This document shows, one piece after another, positions 46,301 to 55,454 of a stretch of DNA of 64,000 nt. Below the pieces are notes generated by a model. It made no database searches, had not been told where the DNA came from, and worked only from the letters and a program-made list of their open reading frames with translations. The position numbers were made by a program, and so were the translations under genes. Position 1 is the stretch's first letter, and each line of letters opens with the position of its first letter. The stretch is from Hordeum vulgare subsp. vulgare (Eukaryota > Streptophyta > Magnoliopsida > Poales > Poaceae): the NCBI RefSeq assembly GCF_904849725.1, contig NC_058520.1, positions 399,541,993 through 399,605,992 on the forward strand, given 5' to 3'.

Positions 46301-46574
46301 AGGGAAAAACCAACGCAAGCTCAAGAGGTATCAGTTCTTTACTCGAGTATTTCTCTTTTCTTCCAAAAAAATCATCAAAAAGTTTCGTCCAATTTCGAGA
46401 AATTTAATTTCTGCACAAAATACAACACCACGGTAGTTCTACTAAAAACAACGTCGGTCTGAGTTAGTTCTAAATAAATCATATAAAGTGAAGCAAAACC
46501 ATATAAAGTAGTGTAAACATAGGCAAACATGGCATGGATACTTCATAAATTATTGATACGTTGGGGATGTACCA
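43391..46574 (-). repeat. 5' LTR of the minus-strand Athila-like element, interrupted
   Basis: It comprises 43391-44826 and 46339-46574, about 1672 bases once the nested solo LTR and its duplicated target are removed. It aligns along its length with 8017-9679. Plus-strand ends are TGATGTATAC and GATGTACCA. ATCAT follows at 46575. Confidence 0.8.
44827..46333 (+). repeat. Solo Athila-like LTR, 1507 bp
   Basis: TGATAC at the start and GTATCA at the end form a perfect 6-bp inverted pair. Exact GTTCT duplications flank it at 44822-44826 and 46334-46338. The uninterrupted site is visible in the sister LTR near 9434. It is the same family as 5093-6611. A TATA box lies at 45184-45191. The ORFs inside (for example 45640-46038) are LTR sequence. 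Confidence 0.93.
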
Positions 46575-46579
46575 ATCAT
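46575..46579. repeat. Target-site duplication ATCAT, right copy
   Basis: It pairs with 8012-8016 and sits next to the outer end of the 43391-46574 LTR. Confidence 0.65.
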
Positions 46580-47620
46580 CATTTTGCTTTCCATGATCAT
46601 ATAGAGCTCACATGGTATTTGTGGGAAAGCCACCGTTCATCATATTTTTGATACATGTCACGCTAGATATTTGCATATCCTAGTACACTGCCATAGGCAT
46701 TCATACAGATTCATACCGTCCTATTAGTCTTCATATTGAGTTGTTAGTAAATAGAAGTGTGATGATCATAATTATTAGAGCATTCTCCTAGTGAGGAAAT
46801 AAAAATGGGAGAGGCCAAATGAGCCCACCATAAAAAATGAATGAGAGAAAAAGAGAGAAGGGACTTTGCTACTATCCTTTACCACACTTGTGCTTCAAAG
46901 TGGCACCTGGTTCTTCGTATAGAGAGTCTCATGTTATACCATTCATATGCTAGTGGGAATCACTTTTTAATAAACGATGCTTGTATATTCCGATTATGGG
47001 CTGCCTCAAATTCCCGAGGTCGTCATGAGCAAGCAAGTTGGATTCACACCCCACTTGGCTTCAGTTGAGCTTAAATATAATTATAGCTCTAGTGCATCAT
47101 TTGCATGGAAATCCGTACTCCTTGCACCGATATCTATCGACGGGCATCTCCATAGCCCGTTGGTACGCCTAGTTGATGTGACACTATCTTCTCCACTTTT
47201 ACCCCCTTGATACCTACCACCATATTCTATTCCACCTATATGCTATGTCCAATGGTTCACGCTCATGTATTGCGTGAAGAATAAAAAGTTGATGCATATT
47301 GAAAAAGTTAGATCCAATTGCGTGAATCGAAAACAATGGTGCTTGACATTTGTATTAATGTAATGAAGATAGGGACATGCCTTTCTAATATCATAAGATG
47401 AATGGGGGTAAAACAATCTTTGAGGATCGTATACTTTGAAAGAGTAATGATTTTGTTTCTTATACTTCTAAGTATTGCGATGTTAATGTTAGTTAATTCA
47501 TCTTTCCTCAATGAGCGTACATGCATAAGGTTACATAATGGGGTCGCATGTCACATCAAAAATTCTGTTTTTTGTCATTTATCTACTCGAGGATGAGCAG
47601 GAATTAAGCATGGGGATGCT
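46580..47620 (+). mobile_element. Right internal fragment of the older Athila-like element
   Basis: It resembles 4080-5092 throughout (for example AGTGTGATGATCAT near 46758), at clearly lower identity than the recent copies show to each other. It ends with AAGCATGGGGATGC (47606-47619), a polypurine tract with one change, next to the LTR. No gene. Confidence 0.75.
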
Positions 47621-49180
47621 TGATACGACTCAAACGTATCTATAGTTTTTGGTTGTTACATGTTGAAATATTATCATTCTAGGATACATTTTGGGTATTT
47701 ATTTACCAATTTATATTAGTTTTGAGCACTAACCTATTGGCCCACTACCCAATGCAAGTTGTTGTTTCCTGCATGTTTTCACTTTTCACGTTTTCAATAC
47801 CAAACGAAGTCCAATTGACCTGAAACTTTTTGGAGATTTTTTTCTGGACCAAAAGAAGACCAATGAGTATCGGAAGAAGGCTCGAGGCCACCCGAGGGCC
47901 CCACAAGCCAACACAACATGGCCTGGGGGCACCCTGGTGGCTTGTGGGAGCCTCGAGGCTCTCTCGTCACCGTTTTGTGGCTTACAAATTCTTATATATC
48001 CCAAAAGCCCTAAATGCTAGTCCCAAAACACTTTTTACGCTGCCGCAAGTCTCTATTCCAACGGGAGGCCATCTGGAGCTTCGTTCCGGCACCCTGTGGG
48101 TGGGGGATCGATCACGCAGGGCCTCTTCATGAACCTTTCTGCCCTCATGATGATGTGTCAGTAGTTCACCACAAATCTACGGGCCCATGGCTAGTACCTA
48201 GATGGAAATCTCTCTCTCTATCTCTCTCTCTCTCTCTCTCTCTTGATCTTCAATACAATTATCATCACATCTTCGCTTTGATCCATATGATGTAATCCTT
48301 TTGTGCGGTGCATTTGTTGGGATCCGATGAATTGTGGGTTTATGTTCAGATTACTCATGAAAATATTTTAGTCTTCTTTGAATACTAATATGATTCCTAT
48401 GTGCATGATTATGATAGCTTCGTAATTCTCTCTGATCTATGGAAGTAGTTTGGCCAACTAGATTGATATTTCTTCGGTGAGAGAGGTGCATTGTAGTTGG
48501 TTCAACCTGGCGAGTTTCTATATCCCATTGACAGAAGGGGACAAGATGTGTATTTGTGTTGCTGCTACTAAGGATAACACAATGGGGTTTATTAATATTG
48601 CTTATGTTTACTTTGTCTACATCATGTCATTGTTCTCCATGCATTACTCTGTTTTACTTAAAACTCTAGATGTATGTTGGATAGTGGTCGATGAGTGGAG
48701 TTGTAGTAATAGGTGCAGGCAAGAGTCGGACTATTTTTTATGGACGTGATGCCTAAATATACATGATCATTCCGTCAATATCGCATAACTATCCGATTTT
48801 CTATCAATTGCCGAGCAGTAATTTGTTTACCCACCGTATGTTGTTTTCATGAGAGATGCCATTAGGGAAAACTATGCCCCCGGGTCTATTCACCATATAC
48901 ATTTCTACCATTTACTTATTTTCATTTTATTTTGCAGTCTACAATTATCTACCCATCTCACTTCTTGCAAATAACGAGACCAAGGGGATTGACAACCCTC
49001 TTGCCCGCATTGTGTGCAAGTTGTTTGTTCTTTTGTGTGCAGCTACTCAACACGGTTGTTGTGGATATTCCGATTGGTTCGATAAACCTTGGTTTCATAA
49101 CTGAGGTAAATACTTACCCGCATTATGTTGCGATAACCCGTTCCTCTTCACAGAAAACACAACGAATATCACAAGTATCA
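47621..49180 (+). repeat. 3' LTR of the older Athila-like element, ~1560 bp
   Basis: It begins TGATACGACTC and ends AAGTATCA, the same TGATAC/GTATCA termini as the solo LTR. It is strongly diverged from 5093-6611 and carries a TC microsatellite in its leader. No matching 5' LTR is in the window. Confidence 0.75.
48209..48243 (+). repeat. TC dinucleotide microsatellite
   Basis: A run of about 35 bases of TC with one interruption, inside the old LTR where its relatives have TTCTCTCTCTTGG. Confidence 0.9.
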
Positions 49181-49329
49181 CCTATGATCTATAACACTTC
49201 TCCCCCTTTGGCAACAAGTTACCAAAAAGTTCAAAGGTATAGAGCTAAGCGTCTCTATGGCCACGGTCTCCTCGTGTAGCTATGAATGGAGTCGAGAGGA
49301 GTGCATCGGCAAAGGCTTCAACTGATGTC

Positions 49330-49907
49330 CTAGTGAGGTGGTGGTGTAGATACTGGAGGTGTAGTTGTTGATGGAGTTGATGCTGGAGCTAATGGATGTT
49401 GTCTTGACTCTGCAAGTGGCACGATAGAGTATCTCGCCTGTGTCCTGAACTGAGTGTGTGTTTGGATAGGAGGACTATCATCATCATCATCACTGGAGCT
49501 GGGAGCAGGCACTACTTCTACCTCCTGCTTCAACTGGTTGACCGTAGTAGTCAAGTCAATCACCTTGATATCCAGGTCATGAAATTTTGTTTCTACTATC
49601 CTCTCAAGGCTCCTATGATTTAGTAGAATGTCTTTGATGTTCTTCTCCATCCCTTGGATGGTGCTGATAAGAAATGTCATCTGAGCACTCTTGGTGTTGG
49701 ACACTAGAGCACTAGTGGCTCTGGCTTCCTGTGCGTGGGCCTCAGCCTCTACATCAACATGTGATGTAGCTGAAGTGGGATGGCTTGGATCCATTACCAC
49801 AATATTATACTCAAATTCTATCTTGAGTGGTAGGTGTTGAGGATAAAGTAGATAAAATCTCTTTCCAACCTTGGAGTTGATCACCATCTGAATGTATGGA
49901 GAATATC
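49330..49907 (-). pseudogene. C-terminal stub of a retroelement extra ORF
   Basis: Reading leftward from 49907, where the chromovirus LTR cuts it, the frame runs RYSPYIQMVINSKVGKRFYL, then a coiled-coil-like helix (MEKNIKDILLNHRSLERIVE, TTTVNQLKQEVE), an Asp/Ser run and a Pro/Ser/Thr-rich end STTTPPVSTPPPH. Downstream on the same strand is a purine tract AAAGGGGGAGAAG (about 49220-49202), the type seen before Sirevirus LTRs. It is therefore likely the end of a third ORF from yet another Sirevirus-like element, trapped between the old Athila-like LTR (ends 49180) and the chromovirus. 49181-49329 is its untranslated tail. No function is assigned. Confidence 0.5.
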
Positions 49908-52900
49908 TGTCACATCCCTGACATCTTAAGCAAGTTAGCTTTGTGCTCATGTTTTCCTTTGCATTGCATCTAGGAAATTTCCAACAAGAATAAAGCAAGT
50001 GATGAAGGAAAATGCTAAAACCCTAGCCACTCCTCAAAATGAATGAAAATTCAAACTAGTTAAAATCAATGAACCCAAAATGGCCTCAAGAAAAGTTCAA
50101 ACTTTCTGATAAATCATGAAAGTAAATAAGCAATGAAGAAAACCTTTTTCTTGACACTTTAAGCATTTTAAATAAATGCAAAAAGCTACTCGTTTCAAGT
50201 TTTAAATTTGAAATCAGAAACTTGAAACTTTCAAAAATGTTGAAAACTTTAGGAATGGTTGGATATATTTCAACAAATATTCTGGTATGTTTAAAATAGT
50301 TTTTACAAACTATTTGGGAGCTGAAATAAATAGCAAGTTATTGAAATAGCAAAATAGAGTCAAATAAAAAAAACGAAAGAGAAAGAAAGGAAAACCCTTA
50401 CCTGTCGCCGGCCCAGCCCACCAGGGGATCCCCGGTCATCTTCCTCCTCCTGCCGGTAGGCAGGGGAGAAGATGAGCACGGCGGCCGAGCCGGCCACCTC
50501 CTGCCTGCCTGCCCGCTGCAGGAGGCCTCCAGGAGCGCTAGCGTGACGCCCGCGTCTTCTTATCCTCCTCCCCGCGGCTCTATCCTCTCCCCTAGGCCTC
50601 TCGATCCTCTTCCCCTCTCGGATCTCTCTCTCCCCGAAGCTCCGGTCGCCGTCGATCCGTCGTCTCCCGGTCCTCCCCGACCCTGCCGGCAGCCTCACAA
50701 GATCCACCGTGAGCTCCTCTTCCTGTTCCCCCTCTTCCCGAGGCCTTCCCCCTCCTTTAACCACGTTAGCCGCCGAAGCCTTAAGGACCTCGTCACCGGC
50801 CATGTCATTGCCGTCGTTGTGGTACTCGGCTCGCGAGGCCGAGCTCAGGAATGAGCTCCTCTAGCTCTGTAGATGGCGTAGGGCGTCTCTCCCAGCTCGC
50901 TAGCCCCCTGCATCGGCACTTTTGTCGATGCCCGAGCCGCAGCCGCCGCTGACCTCATCGCCGGCAAGGATTCCGGTGACCACCGGGTCCAGCTCCACCC
51001 CCTTTAGATGCGGCGTTTCACTAGCTGCATGTAGCTCTATTCTGCACCCAAAACCGACGGCCGTAGCGCTGTTTGGCTCTCTCCGGCGAGCCCTCCGCTG
51101 CGCCCGTGGTCGCCGCCGGCCATACTCCGGTGTGGGCCCATGTGGCCAAGCTAATCCAGCAATTTAGCTGCTTAATCTCTCGCTGACAGTGGGCCCAAGG
51201 CCAAGTCAACTCAGTTAAGGGGCTGGTCAGCGCGGGATTAACCCCAGAGAGGCTGACCAGTGGGTCCCCCCTGTCAGGTTTGACCTGAATAGGTCGGCTG
51301 ACCTGCTGATGTCAGGCTGACGCAATAAAGAGAATTTCCAGTATAGAAATAATTCCAGAAATGTTTAAATCTTCAAAAAATCATAGAAATTAATCTGTAA
51401 CTCCAATGAAAATAATTTATATATGAAAAAGTATCAGAAAAATTCAAGTAATCTGAATATGGTATTTCCAGTCATGTTTGAAAAGGTTACATAACCCAAA
51501 CACGTAGATTAATGAATAAGTCAATTCTTATAAATATTTTATAAATGGAATATGGAAAATATTTAAATTTCTTTATGAATGACATGATCACACATTATTC
51601 TAATTACAAACCAACAACTTAACATGTCATCCCATGCATGTTAACATCAAGTTAACCTGATCATCAGGTCGAATCAATTAAAATGGTATCCGAGAATACC
51701 TCGTTTGAAGTGATATTTGAATTTGATTCAAATCAACTTCAAACCAAATATATGCTATCTATATTAGTTTATCACCTTGCATCCTCGTGCCATGCGCATG
51801 CATCATCTTGATTGCATATGCTTGATATTGATTGTTGTCATTCCTTTTGGTAGGCTCCGCTCCCCTGGATTCCACCGAATATCCGTCTGACGGATATTGT
51901 CACTCCTCTGAGCAACAAGGCAAGCAACCATTTTGATCATCCCGATAAATCCCATGTTCTTGCTCCTGCACTTACTTATTGCATTAGGATCAAATGCTTC
52001 AAATGCTTTTGCCACGTTAGTGAACCCATTTCCTTTGCATGACCTATCCTTGTCACAGTAAATAGCCGAACCTTGCAACCTAGCATACCTGGTAGTTGCT
52101 TGAGCCATGATGTGCCTTATCCTGCTATGCATGCTATGCTTAGAGTTGTGTATGGTCTGTCATCTGGGAGATGAACAGAATTGTGAGAATGTGTTCGGTA
52201 AGCAAAGGTGGTGTGTTGAACCTGATTTGGTAAAGGTACCGGTGAAAGGCTGTGTAGGAGTACATGGCGGGTTGTTTCATTGAAACCGTCCTTAGGAACT
52301 GAGTTCCGTGTATGTAAACCAAGACTAGATACTACCACACGTTGGGATACTTAATTGACCCTCTCGACTTATTAATCGCTTAGTACTCGGTCCAGGAGTT
52401 GCAAGTAGTTTCTGGTGTTTATAGTCATGCTGGAGGCCGTGCATGGTGCTGATCTGAGAGGTGGGCTGTGATGCGGTAGGCAGTGGCACGGTGTACCTAG
52501 TGGCACCCGGATGGTGGGCTTGGGAACCCTGCGCACATCGTTTGGGGCCATGGCGGAAACCTCGGCCGGACTTCCGTGCGGGTTACCCTCAGATAGGCGA
52601 TAAACCTGGACTAGGTACTAGTGTAGTTAACGGTCGTGGCCGACTCCCTCGCTAGGCTTCCGCTTGAAGGTTGCCGAGGTGCATGACGTGCACATGGCGA
52701 TAAGTGGCGAGAGCGTGTGTGATGAAGTACACCCCTGCAGGGTTATGATCTATTCGAATAGCCGCGTCCGCGGATATGGACTACTTGGAGACATATGTTG
52801 TTCATAGATAACTTCAATGGCTACTCATAAAATTGTCAAGATAAGCGTGAGTGTCGTGGACGGCATTTCCGTATGAAGACGGAATGAGTCCACGATGGTG

Positions 52901-53917
52901 TATTGTTGTGGTGTTAGTGGACTCGTGTGCGAGAAATCAAGTTCTCAAAATTATTTTAAAATGCAAGTTGTCTAGCCACGAGTCAAATGCTGGCTTTCCG
53001 CATGAAACCCCACAATACCTTATTGATACTTTGCATGAGTAGATAGTTATCCTAAAGTCTTGCGGAGTACCTCCGTACTCATGTTTTCTTAATAAATGTT
53101 GTAGAGGTTGCTAATGACCCTAATGGAGGGTTCTTCGTAGACATCGATGACGACGAGTAGCTGGTGTCCCAGCTACGATCTGGCCCTAGGTTTGGGTGTG
53201 TAGTATAGTCAGGCCATGTGCCCTCTAGTTGCACCTGTCTGTATTCAGACAGTTTTAAACTCTTCCGCTGGCTTGTAACTGAATGACTGCTATTGGGTCG
53301 TGAGACCCTTAATGTGTAATATTATGTGTGAGGCTCTTCCGAGCCTCTTAAATAAAGCTTGTATGTTTATGGTTATGTTGTGATGCCATCGATGTATCTA
53401 TACATATTGGTATGCCATGCGTACGTGTGTCGTACTTGATATGTATGGGGTTCGATTACCTAGTCGTGAACTTTAGTAGCACTCCTTACAAGGAAGTGCC
53501 CCTTTGTGATCCAACGAGCTTTGGTAGCTCGCTACTGCTCCGGACACATTGGTTGACCAGCATGTGTCCTTCTTAGCTGTTGTGTCTGTCCCCTTTGGGG
53601 AAATGTCACGCGATGTAATGGAGTCCTTGTAGCTTGCTACGACTCGTCTACACTCGCTGGTGACCCGACACCTGCTTTGTTGGGTCATGTATGCCTGTCC
53701 TTGTCCGGTACTGCCATTTTGGTTTACGACTAGACTTGTCGATCCGGGTTCTTTGACATTGGAATGCTAGCGACACTATTGCATACGTGAGTCAAAAGAT
53801 GCAAATGGTCCCGGCTAAGGTAAGGCTGCAGCCGTGGAGTTAACCGTGCGTGAGACCACAAAGGGATGCGATGTGTTATAGGCTGGATTCCTATGGCCTA
53901 GGATCGGGATCCCGACA
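49908..53917 (+). repeat. Unusually long 5' LTR, 4010 bp
   Basis: It starts TGTCACATCCC and ends GATCCCGACA, giving TGTC/GACA inverted ends, and is followed at once by the primer site. The composition is uneven: A/T-rich to about 50390, a G/C-rich block at 50400-51200, A/T-rich to about 51800, then mixed. Long LTRs are typical of Tekay-like elements. ORFs on both strands of the G/C-rich block (50360-50803 and 50543-50854) are low-complexity and overlap each other, so I do not call them genes. The second LTR is not in the window, so the ends rest on motif and primer position. Confidence 0.75.
53351..53356 (+). promoter_or_regulatory. Candidate polyadenylation signal in the LTR
   Basis: AATAAA in CTTAAATAAAGCTTG, followed by a TG/T-rich stretch, about 560 bases before the LTR end. 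Position and context fit an R-U5 poly(A) signal. Confidence 0.35.
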
Positions 53918-53920
53918 GCG

Positions 53921-53934
53921 TTGGTATCAGAGCC
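53921..53934 (+). other. Primer binding site (initiator tRNA-Met)
   Basis: TTGGTATCAGAGCC lies three bases after the LTR end; it is the standard methionine-tRNA site of chromoviruses. Confidence 0.88.
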
Positions 53935-54355
53935 TGACTGACTGTTGGATTACTAAGCCAAACTGGTCAAAGTTGAGTCTAGAATTGCTTTAGTTATATA
54001 TAAGGGAATTGTTTGTGGAAGGGAACGTAAGACTCTTGTTCTCTTCTCAAGTTATTCTATTCTGATCATCCTCGTCTTTTCTGCGGGAATTAAGGACTAG
54101 GTTACTCATCTTCTTCTAGGCTCGTGTTTCTGATCGGTAGATTATAGGACTACGGGTCAAGAGATATTTGGGTTTCTTTCATTCCTAGGGAAAAGGAAGT
54201 AAGTTCGATGATCAGAGAATTGAACTTGATAGTTGAGTGGTTACGCTATTCCATTTTGGGTTGTCTCAAAATTTGTTTTTGAGCATTTACAGCCGTTATG
54301 CTGCCCAATTTTGCATTCGGAGCTCTAATGCTTTTGCATTACCCTCTATTTACAG
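53935..54355 (+). other. Untranslated leader before the first ORF
   Basis: 421 bases without an ORF. It ends in a pyrimidine-rich CCCTCTATTTACAG directly before the ATG at 54356, which looks like a 3' splice site. Confidence 0.6.
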
Positions 54356-55129
54356 ATGCCTGGCCGTCCTTCTCGTCAGGTGGTACGTCTGACCAGGTGC
54401 ATTGATGTACTGGGTCATACGGCCATGCTGGTCAGGGTGATGTCGGTGTGTAGTTACCGCTGGTACCCTGAGTACACAGTGGAGGAACAGTACCGAGACT
54501 TCAACCAGAGCCAGTACATCTGCACTGTTAGGGTATTTCCAGACTACCCTGGAGCTGAGGAGCCAATCCATTGGTCCTATGGGTTGGGAGTCACTGTTGA
54601 CATGGCAGTACAAGATGCTGCCTATTCAGTGCTGACCATTATGAGGGCAAGACATGCACTGCTGCAGAATTCAGAGTTCTGCTATGTTCCGGCCTCTCAG
54701 CCTGGTGAAGAGGGATACCTCAGTGGAGTCTATTTTGATTCTTCTATGGAGGATCCACTACTACAGTCCACTGTTGAGATGCTAGAGAACAGAGACATGG
54801 ATGCTCGTGCTCTCCGCATGGAGCTTTATGCTACATGTGCCCGTCTGTGGACGGCTTTGACGCAGCTGGCACCGGTAGTCCAGACAGGGTACGGAGAGAT
54901 GGAGATGCTGAACCCTGTTAGGACCCATCTTCCGGCCCACGTTGACTGGCCAGCTATAGGAGTAGTCACCCCTCTTCGGGGACCCCTCTTACCACCAGTC
55001 AGGGGACCAAGGCCACATTCGTGTCCTTATGGATCCCAAGGATCTCAGGCTAGAGTGTTTCCCGATCCGCAGGTTGAGCTTCCAGGTCATGGAGGTAATC
55101 TCTATGAGATGTTCTATGCGGATGCCTGA
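54356..55129 (+). CDS. Extra ORF between primer site and gag, 257 aa, dsRBD-like segment
   Basis: It is an intact frame from ATG 54356 to TGA 55127-55129, unlike every other ORF in the element. Residues 37-93 show the layout of the second half of a double-stranded-RNA-binding domain: YPEY (37-40), a beta-like QYICTVRV (53-60), a loop, then YGLGVTVDMAVQDAAYSVL (75-93), similar to the G-x-G-x-(S/T)...A..AA..L pattern. The basic Lys pair usual before the last helix is absent, so RNA binding is uncertain. Residues ~135-175 form a probable helix (RALRMELYATCARLWTALTQ), and the C-terminal ~75 residues are Pro/Gly-rich. There is no zinc finger, protease motif or membrane segment. It sits 325 bases before gag on the same strand and would be translated from the same or a spliced RNA. 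The function is unknown; a Gag accessory protein or RNA-silencing factor are guesses. Confidence 0.65.
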   Translation: MPGRPSRQVVRLTRCIDVLGHTAMLVRVMSVCSYRWYPEYTVEEQYRDFNQSQYICTVRVFPDYPGAEEPIHWSYGLGVTVDMAVQDAAYSVLTIMRARHALLQNSEFCYVPASQPGEEGYLSGVYFDSSMEDPLLQSTVEMLENRDMDARALRMELYATCARLWTALTQLAPVVQTGYGEMEMLNPVRTHLPAHVDWPAIGVVTPLRGPLLPPVRGPRPHSCPYGSQGSQARVFPDPQVELPGHGGNLYEMFYADA

Positions 55130-55454
55130 GCTGTGAGTGGAAGGATAGTATGGTAGTAGCCGTACGTTCACAGTCCTGCGTGACTTGTGAAGTATGCCTG
55201 TGATGTGAAATGAATTCCAGAGGCCTGGATAAATAATGTATAGGAAGCTTGTAAGCCTCTGATGAGTAGTTTCATAATTTGAGTAGTTTGCTCTTCGGTT
55301 AAGGTTGTACTGAACTATGTAAGGGTGTGTATGAACCATGGTGTATATATAGCAGTTGCTTGTTACCATGTTGTTCGGATATTCATTTCCGCATTTCGTG
55401 TGTTCAGTACATTCTTAATCCATAGCTAGTATTGATATGATATCGGTCTAAGCT
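55130..55454 (+). other. Spacer between extra ORF and gag
   Basis: 325 bases without an ORF. It ends TGAGTTTGTTTGTTAG just before the gag ATG (55455), a T-rich acceptor-like context. Confidence 0.5.

Larger units (their letters stand above)
8017..46574 (-). mobile_element. Minus-strand Athila-like element, carrying nested insertions
   Basis: Related LTRs at 8017-9679 and 43391-46574, both reading leftward, bound a 38.6 kb stretch flanked by ATCAT. Its own internal DNA is 9680-12005, 40304-40822 and 42187-43390. The rest consists of later insertions: the Sirevirus pair at 12006-40303, a solo copia LTR and a solo Athila-like LTR. A tRNA-Asp-type primer site lies at 43363-43380 and a polypurine tract at 9680-9693. 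No polymerase genes are seen. The internal segments at about 11690-12005 and 40320-40620 are diverged versions of the same stretch, so the internal region is not a simple interrupted sequence. Confidence 0.7.

Noticed and set aside
1..49907. CRISPR-like or other prokaryotic repeat system
   Set aside because: Repeats are LTRs, internal tails and microsatellites with retroelement signatures; there are no short regular repeats with unique spacers, and the sequence is plant.
50360..50854. Overlapping opposite-strand ORFs of 147 and 103 codons in the G/C-rich LTR block
   Set aside because: Low-complexity Arg/Gly/Glu and Pro/Ser/Leu translations of G/C-rich DNA with few stops by chance; no domain, and both lie inside an LTR.
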